From contig OX578277.1 in the NCBI GenBank assembly GCA_951217055.1, positions 63,148,388 to 63,212,387 of the forward strand: 64,000 bases of DNA, given 5' to 3'. Position numbers and translations under genes: made by a program. Shown piece by piece: positions 10,720 to 25,801 of the stretch (its first letter is position 1; the number at the start of each line of letters is the position of its first letter). Source of the DNA: Gerris lacustris (Eukaryota; Arthropoda; Insecta; Hemiptera; Gerridae). The notes beneath the pieces were generated by a model, which did no database searches, had not been told where the DNA came from, and saw nothing but the letters and a program-made list of their open reading frames with translations.

Positions 10720-12385
10720 ATTATTTATTTGCACTAATGTACTCTTACTCTTAAGATCTATTTTTAAGTATAATTGGAGTTGATGAAAACCATTAATTAA
10801 AGTAGATGAAATACCAATCTTTATTTAATTCTTTTAATGACATTCTTATATTATTAATTGTTACGTTATTGTTATACACGTAAACAAGCTTAAGATTTAT
10901 TTACACATCTTGCTTAAATTTCCTATTTACATCAGTAAACCTATACTACTTTTATGTTGCTGAATTAATGGTTTGATAAAAGTAGCTTAGTTAGGTAAAT
11001 TAAATAATAATATATAACTCCATAGAGCCACTTGCTTTTTTGTTAGTCGTAGATTTTATTTTATCTTCCTTCATATAATTTGTTATTACAACATTCCTCA
11101 CACTTTTAAAATTAATACAAATATTTAAGGGTTTTGAATAAAATAAAAATCCAACCACATGTGTAACCTATAATTTCAAAAATTTATTACCTGACATGCG
11201 GGTTCTTTTATCCTATTTTCTTAAAGGTATACTAAGAAGAATTTGGATTCTCCTTCTTCCACCTAAAACTCAAACTATTGGGATCAAAATTACTTTCAAT
11301 TTTCTACATTATTCCTAACCAAAATACTATTTCATAATTTTACATAACGATGGCATTTATACTTGAATCTTGAATTTGTTAGTTCTATTACATTGCTAGT
11401 TAATTTATAAATGCGACATGGTTAAAATAATATCTTAAAAGAATTTATTAATATTTTAATAAATAATTATTTTTGTATACATATTTGAACTATCTTACAT
11501 TTATTCTGATCGCTTAACCTTAAAACCTCATTTTTAATGTTAATAATCATCCTAAACCTAAATAAAATCTTAGAATTAGTTGTTTAGAGCGGTTATTATA
11601 TTACGTTCTACAAAGACATAAATTTCGCTCACCTTTCTTCAATTAAGATGTCAACGTGGACCCACCCATATAAATTAATGACCTTGTGCAGAAAAAGTGT
11701 GAAGTGAAAAAGAAGAAGATAAGTCATTCAATTCACTTATAAATTGATAATTACTAAGTTACAAGGTTTGAAACTGAAGAAAAAGCAAAAACTATAATAT
11801 TTACAAAGCACCTACAACTTAATATCTGGAATGAGTATTAAATTTAATTTTTTTGTAATTTCTAACTTACAATTCGGGACACTAGTAGTGTTATTATGCA
11901 ACAAAGCTTAAATTATATTTAACTTTATTTAATATTCTCAGCAAACATCATATTTAAATCCCTTGTATATTTGATTTGATTTTATTAAAGAAAAAGAAAA
12001 ACAAAAAAACAACGGGGATTTCAAAAATTGTTTTAAATAACCAATATTTATATTTGAAGCCAAAAGAAAAGTTTTTTTGTATGAAGTAGAATAGTTACTA
12101 CTTTATTTCTTTTTACCTTATACCTAGTTCATGTTACTCATATTTTTGAGGGTGATTTTAAATCGTTAACCTAAGAAGTGTATGATGATTGTGTAATTAG
12201 TTGTTACTGATGTCACCCCAACCTCAGTTAAATGATGACTGAAAGGTCATCACTGCCTCAGTTAAATGATGACTGAAAGGTCATCACTGCCTTCATTGAC
12301 AGTTAATGATATTTTCTGAGTGTTAAAACCTATGTTTATCTAGTGTGTTCTGAAAAAATAAAAACAAAACCGTGCAAATTTTATT
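10720..12385. other. AT-rich DNA, no gene; 34-bp tandem duplication
   Basis: A 34-bp unit beginning CCTCAGTTAAATGATGACTG occurs twice in tandem (12222-12255 and 12256-12289). Each unit also contains the small palindrome ATGACTGAAAGGTCAT. Nothing else is recognised. Confidence 0.5.
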
Positions 12386-12390
12386 ATGTA

Positions 12391-12611
12391 TTTTGCTCCC
12401 GAGCTTGCCGAAGGTAACGGACGCTGTGCGGTCGCTCTGAAGAACGAAAATACTTTAGGTCTCCGATTTCAAAATTCCAAGAGGGAAATCTGTTTCAGAC
12501 ATCAGGGAACATTTTTGGTTCCGTTTCTGTTTGTCGCTCAAATTATTCAAACAAACATATCTTACAAACTATTCGTCTGATTTTAATGAAATTTGGATGG
12601 TAGGTTATAAT
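12391..12611 (+). repeat. Family A copy 4, left part (split by hAT element)
   Basis: The copy starts with the stem-loop end (GAGCTTGCCGAAGGTAACGG) and runs through AAATTTGGATGGTAGGTTAT, where the hAT element interrupts it. The remainder resumes at 14672 with ACCATTGTTGGTCCCATAT, in the order expected from the intact copies, so the insertion point is confirmed by homology. Confidence 0.8.
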
Positions 12612-13142
12612 TAGGGAATCCAATCCCGGACGAAATTTTTGATCCCGGGATTTCGGGACCACTAGAACGAATCCCGGGATTGGTCAAATTCCAACTAGAC
12701 TGATAAGTGGCCTAAAAGCATATAGTTTTGATGTACATATTATTATTTATATAATTATATCATTATAACAAAATAAACTTATTTTGTAAAAAAAAATGTA
12801 TTTAACATTTCTTTTGTCCCGAATTTAAAGCTTTCAATTTTTCCACAAGTCTGAGAAGTCAACATTAATGACAAAGAACCAGACCGAGAAATAATGCTTA
12901 TAATTATAATTATAAAAATTATATAGAGCGCTATACTGGAAATATAGAGGCCGGTGGTTCAAATCCCCGCGCTGGAGTCTATTTTTCTCTGTCTGTTTCC
13001 CGTAGTTAATAATAATTATAATTCGATTTAAATTAAAATTTAATCGTTCCGTAATATGAATACTACCAACATCGTAAAATATGCATTTCTTTTGTTTAAA
13101 AATATATTTATAAATATTAAACCCACTAAAGGAGCAAAAATA

Positions 13143-13722
13143 TTTTATCTACGATTGATACGAAATATAAACATTATATCTCTGTTTAGATGCGTAGAAA
13201 GTGATTATTTACGTACTTGTATTCATTGCGCATGCGAGTTTCATAGTTCTGAAGAATTCCTCCTCTTTACCACGCTAGCGCGGTAAAGAAGAGGAATTCT
13301 TCAGCTTTACGCACGATTAGCGAGTTTGCTTACATTTAACAAAACTAATTTGCTATTCTTTTATTAAAGTAACTGTTTATATCGAGTTTTTAGTTAAAAA
13401 CAATGAATGAATCAAGTGGCTTTGACGAAAATGTAGAGAATAATACTCCTCCAGAAATAATTAATTCGGCAAAAAATACAACTCAAAATTAATTCCATCT
13501 TTATCAAGAGAAGAGATACGAACTTACATACAGCAAGTTTATTTTTTTCTCTATTTATTATTTAAATCTAACAATCGTAGATAAAGCACGGTACGCAACT
13601 CGTTCGAAAACGGTATTTTGCATTGCTCGTGTGGTTTTACTACCCTCGCTGTCGCTCGGGTGCAAACTCCACACTCGTATGCAAAATTTTACTTTCCGCA
13701 CTCAACGCGTAATGTACTATTA
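13143..13722 (+). mobile_element. Crypton-like non-autonomous element, copy A (580 bp)
   Basis: It starts TTTTATCTACGATTGATACG and ends GACGCGTAATGTACTATT. In order it has a leader, a 56-bp palindrome (13249-13304), a short ORF from ATG 13404, and a tail with a second inverted repeat (about 13588-13725). The ORF gives an N-terminus NESSGFDENVENN, then PPEIINSA, but a frameshift and stop follow NTTQ. The acidic start and the following LPS-SREKYE-type block resemble the N-termini of insect Crypton-type tyrosine recombinases; this family link is from memory. There are no terminal inverted repeats, as expected for Cryptons. Confidence 0.7.
13249..13304. repeat. 56-bp palindrome of Crypton-like copy A
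   Basis: Arms of 28 bp match at 26 positions. The outer part is CTGAAGAATTCCTC and its mirror; the tip reads ACC-A-CGC-TA-GCG-C-GGT. It lies about 100 bp upstream of the element's start codon. Confidence 0.85.
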
Positions 13723-13725
13723 CGT
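13588..13725. repeat. Terminal imperfect inverted repeat of Crypton-like copy A
   Basis: The tail folds back on itself. A segment around ATTTTGCATTGCTCGTGTGG pairs with CCACACTCGTATGCAAAATT, and the pairing continues outward less perfectly to GTAC at both sides. The loop holds CCCTCGCTGTCGCTCGGG, itself partly self-complementary. The same tail ends copies C, D and E. Confidence 0.7.
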
Positions 13726-14671
13726 TAATGTGGTCGGGTAGGTAGGGACGTAAATTAAGAAACAAGCTAAACAGAAGTTTAGACAACAACTTGTATAGTT
13801 AAACTTGTACACTTGTACGAATGGAACTTGTACAAATAAATACAATTGCATTTTCAAAAATAAAAAATTAAAAACATTACATAATAAAATAATAGATTAT
13901 TAATATACTAATCGGTATGCAACTGTTCCTTTTACTTTTCTTGTTCTGAGTGTACGTCATTTAGTGATTTAGTAAATCGGGATAAAGTTAAGTAAAATAA
14001 AAATATTTTAATGATTATATTACATATTACGTATATAAACTCATTTAGCATACTTACGTGACAATGTGATATAAAAATGAAAACACAAAATGAATCAAAC
14101 TTAAAACACTAATTGTGGACCCTTTTTCAATTCAAGTTCAAAAACAGAACGAGGATCGCACAAAGCCAAAACTAAACATATGCAGTATGACACACGCGAC
14201 GTTTTAGTGAAGGTGTATTTAGAACTGAAATAATCTATTCACAAAAACTAAAGTAGACGTGTGAGAGGGAGGTAAGCCAAGTAGAGTAGAAGTTAGACAC
14301 AATAAAAGGTCGGACAGAAGTAGGTGTAAGCCTAGATAAGGAAAGATGGTAACACGATCGCGTAAACGAAGACAGAGAAAAGTAATTATAACACAGACAG
14401 AAGTCTTTCTACTACTACGCTACCAAGTGTATCCGAATCCGATTAATATTATTGTTTATTCGTCATTTGTTTGATTATTTATTTAGTTCCCTACTTATAA
14501 ATTAATTAATTGTGTTACTTCTTTAGAAAATCTATTATTCTCTTGATTAGTACTTGTACCAGTCAAAATACCTTAAAACGTAAAAATTTTCTATTCTCGA
14601 AATCCCGGGACTGTTACTTTACAATTGACGTAGTGGTAAATCGACTCGGGATACCGGGATTTGATTCCCTA

Positions 14672-15012
14672 GTTATAATTAGACCATTGTTGGTCCCATA
14701 TATGTTTTAACCTTCCGTGCCCGTTTCTACACGCGCACAAACATACATTTATTTACACCTATTTACTTAAAAGTACTGATATGATTTTTATGAAAATTAG
14801 ATGGTTTGTCGAAAGTAGCCCGCAGATAGCCCCAGATTAATTTCAACTATCTGCGCTCATTAACTTTTGCTACAGTGATACTTTTCATTCATTCATGTAA
14901 AAAATCAAAACAATTTTGACATTAGAAAAACGGGGGAAACAACTAAATAAATTAGTTCGTAAAATCAATAAAGGTGATAGAATACGAGGAGGCTATGAAA
15001 TTAGGCAGTTTT
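14672..15012 (+). repeat. Family A copy 4, right part
   Basis: Continuation of the copy broken at 12611. It runs from ACCATTGTTGGTCCCATAT through AAAGTAGCCCGCAGATAGCC to GAATACGAGGAGGCTATG. Together the two parts match the order of copies 2 and 3 in inverse orientation. Confidence 0.8.
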
Positions 15013-15014
15013 TA

Positions 15015-15725
15015 GTTGTTATCATTCAATAACAATGATAATAATTAGTCGCAGGCCAGTTAGGAACTATATACATAGTATAAAAAGGTTTTTACAAATT
15101 TTTATTACGTTGTACCATTGATAAGAATTCATATAATATGTTATAATTAAGTATTTTAATTTGTAAATGAGTATTTAACCACTCAAGGTTATGATCAACA
15201 CTGAGCGTAGTTTATGGGAAATTAATTGCCTTTAATAAATGTTTTATTTATTGCTTTTTGGGTTTTTACTTTGTTTTCTAATGCTTGTATTTTATTTTTA
15301 TATCCCTTCTTTATATTAGTTTCGTTTATCTTATTTTGTTAATATACCGTCATAAAAGAAATTTTTGGGGTCTAATTAATCCTCTTCCAATCATCCATTT
15401 GTGCTGAACTTGGCTCCTGGACTATTCCAATTTAAGCCATTCTATAAAATTTTAGGGACACTTACCCTAACACACACACTGATAATACTCTGTAACCGTG
15501 ATAAATATGAAAATGTTTAAAATGTGTATTTAAAAGTAAACAACTTGCCACTTAACAATATCTTTCAGAAATTATCTTATCCTATCTATTCTATAGTCTA
15601 ACACGTCTTACTTAATTATTTGATAACTAAACATAGAAGTTTGTTTTATATTCTTGATTCATAATCGATCACCCTGCTTGACCAAAGGTAACCGACTTAT
15701 TTTATGTATATGGTATATGTGTATA
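15015..15725. other. AT-rich DNA, no gene seen
   Basis: No supported feature. Confidence 0.45.
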
Positions 15726-15726
15726 T

Positions 15727-15819
<93 letters not shown>

Positions 15820-15826
15820 TATAGAT
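15727..15826. repeat. (TA)n microsatellite
   Basis: A pure AT dinucleotide array of about 95 bp. Confidence 0.95.
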
Positions 15827-15829
15827 ATT

Positions 15830-16144
15830 ACACGTTTTAAGGCAATATTATTATTTTATTGTACACATCAGTGCTTAAATGTTTTAGAGTTGTGAGGCTG
15901 TGGACTTTTTATTTATTTATTTATTTTTTTGTTTTATTATATCACTTTTACATTCTACTTACATACGATACTGTTAGTTATTTACTTTATTTTTAATTTT
16001 TATCTCATAAAGTAAAAACAGTATGCTAATCTGCTTTGTAAACCAATTATTAATACGTATTAATTTATGGAAATAGTAGAAGGTTAAATAACAGCTAAGG
16101 CAAACATAAATATTCAATACAAATGATTTATTGATTTTTCAATA

Positions 16145-16148
<4 letters not shown>
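15830..16148. other. AT-rich spacer between TA arrays
   Basis: No gene seen. (ATTT)n-like stretch near 15910-15926. Confidence 0.45.

Positions 16149-16149
<1 letters not shown>

Positions 16150-16212
<63 letters not shown>
16150..16212. repeat. (TA)n microsatellite
   Basis: A pure AT dinucleotide array of about 63 bp. Confidence 0.95.
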
Positions 16213-16216
<4 letters not shown>

Positions 16217-16667
16217 TCAATAAATCTTGAACTACACTGTAAAAAAATCGTAATTAGATAAAATATCAAATTAAAAACAAAGATTTTTCATGGATAGATA
16301 ATGTGTTAACATGGTTAATTAATTGAAGAGCAATTCACTAATATAACAATTAGTTAAAATTTTAATGATTAAAATTGTATATTATGTTCTAATATGTAAT
16401 ACATTTAATAAAATATGTACACAAAAATTAGTCTTAATATATCATAACAATGTAAATTATAATTATAAATTAATAAAACAAACAAAAAAAATGATTTATT
16501 CAACGTCGAAAAAGTTTACAAGAATAAATATTTAAAATTTTTATTAATTTTTAAAATATTATTATTTACTAAGCGATAGTAATATGAAACTCTCTTCAAA
16601 ATCAGCTGATTGATCTGACCTCATTTCAACACCTCAAATTAAAAGAAATACTACAAATAAAGGAGGT

Positions 16668-16685
16668 GGGGGGGGGGGGGGGGGG
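16668..16685 (+). repeat. G homopolymer (18 nt)
   Basis: An uninterrupted run of 18 G in otherwise AT-rich DNA, preceded by AGGAGGT. It could favour G-quadruplex structure. The exact length is uncertain because such runs are error-prone in assemblies. Confidence 0.9.
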
Positions 16686-17149
16686 AACACGAACTCCAAA
16701 TTTATAAATATATAATTCAATTCTTAGTGTTGGTGGCCATAAATTTTCTACACGGTCTTTTTGGACTGATTTGAACGTCGTGGAATGCTTTTTATATCTA
16801 AACAAATTAATTTATGGGCTCTCCATAAAAGGATGTGAGTTTATTAATTGTTTTATAAAATATAATTAGTTTAAAGAACGAAAGAAGGAGAGAGAGAGAT
16901 GTATGTATAGAAAGATAATCTATAGTTTTTTTTTTTTTAATTTTTCTGTATTATTATGAGGTACTTTGAAAGTGGTTGAAGTTATTACCTATCATGCAGT
17001 CTGTATAAGTTTCCCGTCGTTTTTAAATAAAAATACGTAATAGTTTTTAATGTGTCCCTTTCTACTTTTCCTTCCTTAATTGTTTTTCACTTAAAACATC
17101 CGAAACCGAGATTTCAACGGAATTATCCGTTTAGGGTGTTTTTAAGACC

Positions 17150-17490
17150 ACAGTGGTTTTTAGCAGGATGTGTCCGTCTGTGTTACGCATAACTCACACA
17201 GTTTTTAAGCTAGAGAGTTGATACTTGGTATAAAAACATTCCTTATTAGCAGTTTTTCCGCCCGGAAAATCATAAATTTGTAACAATAACCATGCTGAGT
17301 CACCAAAAATCCCCCTCCCCTTTGCTGTCCGTGCATTTTCCGATTGCGTTGAAATTAGCACTAAATATAACCTCTTTGTAGGACAAATATTTTCAATTAA
17401 TTGTATTTTGATGCCTGCCACCATTTTGAACTTATCGAAGCTGTATGATCTTCGGTATACTCGGAAACAAAAAGAAAACAATGAACGGAT
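17150..17490 (-). repeat. Probable interspersed repeat (GC-richer block)
   Basis: GC-richer than its surroundings, with phrases such as GTCCGTCTGTGTTACGCATA, typical of interspersed repeats in arthropods. The 95-codon minus-strand ORF here (17194-17481) has no recognised domain and probably reflects the repeat. No second copy is seen in this window. Confidence 0.3.
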
Positions 17491-17494
17491 AAAT

Positions 17495-18055
17495 AAATAA
17501 AATATAGTTCTAAATTAGCAATTTTATAGCTGATTACTTGTATTGTTGTACTGTTCTTGTATATATACATGTAATTGAATAATAAATAATATTTCGAATG
17601 CAGTTTAAAACCTGTTAACCCCTCATTTAATTATTCGGAGTATATTTATCTATAGTATATATTATATCGGAGTATCTAGTTTAATTAGAAACATTTGTTC
17701 GGTGTTTTTTATCGGTATCGAGAGGGGTTAACTCATCCAAATTATATCAAAATCAATTTGCTCTAGTTTCTGCATTGTGCCAAAAAGAGATTAAAAAATG
17801 CGCCTCCTTTTTCTTTATTTTATAAGAGATATACTTGTTAAAACAATAGTCACACAAACCAGATATTGCTTGCTATAGTATAATTTTTATATATAAGCCG
17901 GTGTCAGTCAGTTCTTACACTTTTTAACTTTAAATAAATAAATTATAAGAACGAGTTCAAAAAAGTAAAAAAAATGTAAAGTATACAATAACAATTTGTA
18001 GCATAACTAGAGGAAAACATTATCTACAAAAGGAATCAGTGGAAGTAGTTCTGTG
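17495..18055. other. AT-rich DNA, no gene seen
   Basis: No supported feature. Confidence 0.45.
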
Positions 18056-18065
18056 TTTATATTAA

Positions 18066-18190
18066 TGGCCGCGGGGTAGCGGTGAAGGACGCATGGGTTC
18101 CTCACTGCAGTGGGGGTAATGCATGTCAGGATCCACACGCCATGTCAACCTTTTTACTACGCCATAACTCATGATGGACACATTGTCTAC
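18066..18190 (+). repeat. Possible tRNA-derived SINE fragment
   Basis: A GC-rich block whose start, GGGTAGCGGTGAAGGACGC, looks like an RNA polymerase III A box in a tRNA-like setting. No convincing B box or tRNA cloverleaf follows, so this is a weak call. It could instead be a fragment of another repeat. Confidence 0.25.
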
Positions 18191-18194
18191 AGCA

Positions 18195-19635
18195 CCATCC
18201 TAAACCCATAACCGTATTGTTTGACTAATTCCTTTTATATCATGTGATCGATCTCTGTCGGGATTTTTTTTAGTTCTTCAAATTTTTTTTACCGTACATG
18301 CAATAACTTTCTTTGTGTTTTACCGTTGCTATATTACTTGATTGTTTATTCGACGTTGTTAAGTATTTGTTGTCTTCTAGTTAATGCTTCCAAGTAATTT
18401 ATGTACAGTGTAATTGTTTCTGTATTGGAATACCAGTTTCTCGATTTCAAGGCAATGCTTAATTAATTAACATGAAGGAAATCGTAGTGATTCCTCGTCC
18501 AGTTTAATCCGATTACCGTACTTTATAAAATTAAATATTTAATTACATATTGTACTTTAATATTTACATAAAATAATATTTATTAAAACTACATTTATAT
18601 TTATCGCTTCCTCGTAAAAAAAAAATAAAATAAAAAAATAATTAATAGCTTTTTTAAAACATCTGCATACTTGCTACCTACAGTGCAGATAAGCGTATAT
18701 TTTTACAAAATAAATATTACAGGATAAATGATAAGAAACTTAGAAGAGATACCCTGAATTTTGAAAGTAAATCGTGTCTAATTTATAAGAAATTATTTAT
18801 TTTACTAAACTTAAAATCAAACAAACATCACCATATTAATAGATCAAATTTTACTTTCCAAGAATTGAATAGAATCTACCGAGATATAACTCCTCTCGTA
18901 ATTTTTGTTTAGAGCACAAGTAAATTAAATGCCTAATGATAAAAAAAAATATATATTATTAATAAAATAATCATAATTATATTATCATTATAAATAATTT
19001 TTAAGCATCCTGATCTGATATATTTTATACTATATATATTTGTACAATTTCCACACATGACGTTAAGATTGTGATGTGCTAGAGGGTGAATGTTTCTGGC
19101 ATATAGGTTTTAGCTTATAACTTATACTTACTTAAACTTTTTGCTATCCATATAGGTTGCTCGAGGCTATATTTTTTTGTAACTTTTAATTTCGTTGTCT
19201 GGACCTAGATAATACAGAATTCACTTGCTAATATATTACTCAATAATCGTCATTTTTAGATTAGTGACAAATATTTAGACTATCATCAGAGAACTTAATC
19301 CAAATAAATCAGTTCACATTCAAGCTTCATCAAAGAAATATCGGTCTGTATTACAACTTTTGCTTTTGGAGTTTGAAAATAAACTCTTAACAACAATCTT
19401 ATTTTCATTAATCTTGGATACTGAGTATGTTTCATATAATAATCATATTATAACAATCAGAACTAGACTAAAATCTAATTAAAAGTAGTAAGTGTGTTTT
19501 GACTTTATGAATAGAATGAATCAAAATTATTTAAAACTATTGATTAATTTTGTAATATTAAGTATTCAGTCTTTTACCAAAACATTAAGACTTTTAGAGG
19601 AATAAACCGACGCTAGTATGTTCATATGTGTGTGT
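18195..19635. other. AT-rich DNA, no gene seen
   Basis: No supported feature. Confidence 0.45.
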
Positions 19636-19637
19636 TT

Positions 19638-20413
<776 letters not shown>

Positions 20414-20419
20414 TATATA

Positions 20420-21983
<1,564 letters not shown>

Positions 21984-21989
21984 TATATA

Positions 21990-24900
21990 ATCGGCTGAAG
22001 TCATCTATCATTTTAGGCTTTCCATGAAGATCAATATCGCGTCTATTAAATGTGAAGGACATCTTATAATTTTTAATTTGTATTAAAATATTTAATTCAT
22101 ACTTAAAATAATCTATTATATAATATTTGTCATTTGTACTGGTCTACTTCGGTAAATAAAGATATAAAATATTTTTCCACTCCGCAGATATACCTGAAAA
22201 ATAAATCTCATGATATTAATACTTTTAAGTACGACACATTAAAAAAAGATAAATAGAATACCCTATATTTAATCGTCACAGCTCTATTAAATTTAACCCA
22301 GACTCTTATTAGTTTCTATATTAACATATTTTGAATCTTCTGCACTTTTAAATATTTCCGTAGAATTTGTATGCCTTTTTTATGTAGTGGCACCAATCTC
22401 TGTTATTATTGTTCCTTTCTAAGAACTAATTTTAGATTTATGCTCGTAATAATTTTATAACTTCAATTAATTTAGTTGTTTTGGTAGTTCTGCTTTGAAT
22501 TTGAACACCTCATTCGGCCAGGTTAAAAATTTGATTTCGAGATTTTGACGTTTGAAAAAACGTAAATAATATTATTTCTCGAGAACAGTTCCGACACTTA
22601 ATAATTATTTCTAATTATGTAGTCGATTTAAATAAGAATCTAACCTCATATGTAGATTTCCTAAGAAAAATCTAGTGACTGATAAAAAAGCTATAATTGC
22701 AAAGGGTGAGAGTTCTGGTTCGAATCCCTGGTGGAAAGGAATTAGTTTTATGATAAAATGTAATCAATGCTCTATAATAATTAAATTTATTCATGAAAAC
22801 CCGAGACAACAAACAAATAAAAAATCCTTGGCGAAGTAATTTTGTATATATGTACTTGGTATTTATATATGTGATAAAGTTTATAACGAGTAGCATGGGA
22901 CAAAAAAAAAATCTTGGTTGTAACCCTTAAATTACCTGTTATCATATATTATAACCAATTATAAAACCATTATCATATTTTATTGTTTAAATAAATGCAT
23001 GAGATTAAAAATGCATTTATTTTGTACATACATATTTTAATATTTATAATTTAATTAAACATAATTTATTTGAGCTTTACGATTTAATTTTTTTTTTTTT
23101 TTTTTATTTTCGTATACTTATTAATGATTTAAAATATGCTAACAAACCCCATTTTTTAAATATATTTCTTAGGTTATTTCTCTATTGAGTAAACTATAAT
23201 TTTGTTTAGTGTATTATAATAAGCTACTATTATAAATAATATTTTACTAAAACTATAATTTTCCCTTATTACATCACGGAATTATAAAGTGTCTTCTAAA
23301 ATTGCTTTAATAGGTTTAATTTCGTTGTATACTTTCAATTTTTTGCATCGTCAATTATGATTTAAGACAGTAATCAACTTGTAAATAAATCTGTAATGAG
23401 TTTATAAATGGCAGATGACACCCACACAATGAATATTCTCAAACACTTATGTGATAAAGTCGGAGAAAATTATTGCCTATTAAATCTTCCAACTTATTTA
23501 AAATTCATCAATTACTTATTTATTAATAAATTGTGTATAATAATTGAATTTTTTTCTTGATGAATACGAAGATTTTATTCGTATGATTTAGGAAATGTAT
23601 TGTCCTTTATTGAAAATAGTATATTCAAAACAATTTCGAAAAATTAGGGAAATTATTCTAGTACTTTAATTGTTTGCATGTTTTTGAATTTTTTTTATAA
23701 TTTCTGACAACATTCTGATTATTTTCATAATGTTCTATAATTTCATAATGTATTGTTATTGTATTCATTAAAATATTTAAATCTATTATTAATCAAAATG
23801 AGTTTCAGAATTATTTTGGACTTTTTGCTCTTTTATTTATGCACATATATATTTAATAAATACATATATATAATATGAAAATATTCTTGAAAAAAGATTT
23901 ACATTAATTTAAATAATGTGGTGGCTACGTGCCACTCAACTAAGGGTATCAATATTTTTACTAATTAATTGGCAAAATCTATTTCTGACGTTAGAATTTA
24001 AGAACATAATTAGAGCGAGATATACTTTTGAGACGCTTGGACTGGGGCAACATTCTGAGCCATGGGCTACGTGCAGTCCTCAAGGTTTGGCATGGCGGAG
24101 ACCGTACCAAAGTGATTACCATTGTATGATGTCATTACTGGGGGTTATCAAAAGAAATCACTCATCTAATACAACTTTTTTTAAGAGAAAATAATTCAAT
24201 TAAATCATCATTATTTTTATCCCTGATAGCCCTAATAAATTAAACTACTAATAAATAAATATAAATCAATTTCAATTAGGAATAAATTAAAGCGAATGAG
24301 AGATTTTACTCGAATACGATTATATTTATTTTATTGTTGAGCTAGAATAGTATACAGCTTTGTGCTATGTGTTAATGACATAATATTTCCGGTCCTTTAT
24401 AGGACCTAATAATAGTTGTACCGTATCTACTTAATTACTTTAGTAAGTTTTTCAGTAGCAATTAAATGTATTTCACATGTATCCCATTATACTGAAATAC
24501 TTAAAATTTTATTATTTATCTTACAATTATTTATTTTTAAAAGGTCAAAACAAATTATCCTTATGGCTATGATATCTTCTTCTAGCTTTTTATCTTGTTT
24601 TGATTCCCCTTCAGATAAAGGAAGCTCAAGATTAAATTTAAATTGTTTGTCTCTAAATGTCCTAAAGCAAGTATTTAAAATTGATATAAAAATATTTCCG
24701 GAAAAGAAGTGTGTCAAATACAGAGATATTAACTGATATTAAAAATAAAAATCTTTACTCTTGATAGTAGATTATCTAGTATCTGCTATTGGTTGAAAGT
24801 TATCGGAAGATGAGTTGTTAACCCTGGGTTGCCAGTTATTTGGGGGGATAGGTACGCTCGGTTGAACCAGTAAATTGTTCTTGCTGTGGGTTAATAAGGA

Positions 24901-25790
24901 GACTGGTTCTCCCACTCTTCGACTCCAACCTCAAGCCTGTGTACTTCCAACCTAAACCCACTTCCTGGTCCCTCGCAGAACACAAACATGAATATTTCAT
25001 CGCTCTGTCGATATATCACTCCATCAAATAGACCTTTAAAACTATTATTGAAAAAAGGAATGAACATCCTACACTCCTAACAAATCTTTCATATCCAATC
25101 CAATAATGGTTTAAGACAATAACTTAAGGTTATGAAGTGCAGGTTGGTTTGATTATAAAATGATCAATCATTTATAAATAGAATTGGAATTATTTATGTC
25201 TAAGATTTATCATTTGCTCAGTGATACATATTAATTTTCTCTTTTAAAACCTACTTCTCCGTTTGAGTATCCAATTTAAAGAGTTAGTTTTTATTAAAAT
25301 TATGAATCCATTCCTTTAATCCTTTTCCCCACTTCTTGTGTTTTCCGTGAAATAAAATGATCTTATATAGAAATAATTATCTGGATGAAACCTTTTAAAT
25401 GACTATCATTAGTTTAATTTTATTATTTGTATCTTTCTTCCTTCTTTTTAATTCTGAAAATGTTTACAAATTTATTTTCAAAAGTCGTAAGTTAATTTTT
25501 TTCAAAAATACATTTTATTTACAAATATATTTTATTTTCTAACATCTATCTTATTTTTCTCGATTTACCAGCACGTAGATAAATGTAATGTATATAAGTT
25601 GTATATATGCGTATGAATTAGTAATATATGGATCTATCTATTTTATTTAGTTTGCATTGATCGGTTCCGAGGCAATAAGACTATTCTATAAGTTTAATTA
25701 GGTTTGTGTAATAGGAGGACATAGACTTAAAACGTTACTGCTGAAAAATCCCAACGACAATTTTCTTATGAATACTAAACAATATACGTG
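21990..25790. other. AT-rich DNA, no convincing gene
   Basis: ORFs at 23916-24194 (92 codons) and 24416-24736 (106 codons, overlapped antisense by 24487-24717) match no family I know. A tRNA-like GGTTCGAATCC at about 22718 lacks a cloverleaf. A GC-richer patch at about 24820-24980 is unrecognised. Confidence 0.4.
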
Positions 25791-25801
25791 ACGTGACAGG
25801 T

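Larger units (their letters stand above)
12612..14671. mobile_element. Non-autonomous hAT element, 2060 bp, inserted in family A
   Basis: The ends are TAGGGAATCCAATCCCGG and the inverse of TAGGGAATCAAATCCCGG. They are flanked by an exact 8-bp target duplication GTTATAAT (12604-12611 and 14672-14679), the hallmark of hAT transposition. Subterminal ATCCCGGGAT palindromes repeat at 12642-12651 and 12671-12680, with partial mirror copies near 14602 and 14651; these may be transposase-binding sites. No hAT transposase or BED zinc finger is found. About 580 bp of its length is a nested Crypton-like element (13143-13722), so the parent was about 1480 bp. Confidence 0.88.

Noticed and set aside
12930..12985. 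tRNA-like segment with GGTTCAAATCC and a perfect CTATA/TATAG anticodon-like stem
   Set aside because: No D arm, the T stem has mismatches and no acceptor partner is present. At best a tRNA-derived fragment within the hAT element.
17888..17917. TATATATAAG with TCAGTCAGTT downstream as a promoter
   Set aside because: The TCAGT motifs lie only 18-22 nt from the TATA box, too close for a normal core promoter. AT-rich sequence makes TATA boxes common.
22685..22740. tRNA-like segment with GGTTCGAATCCCTGG
   Set aside because: The T stem does not pair properly and there is no A box or anticodon stem. Probably a SINE or tRNA relic.
24416..24736. 106-codon plus-strand ORF and 76-codon antisense ORF as genes
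   Set aside because: AT-rich, hydrophobic or low complexity, unrecognised and mutually antisense. Length is compatible with chance.
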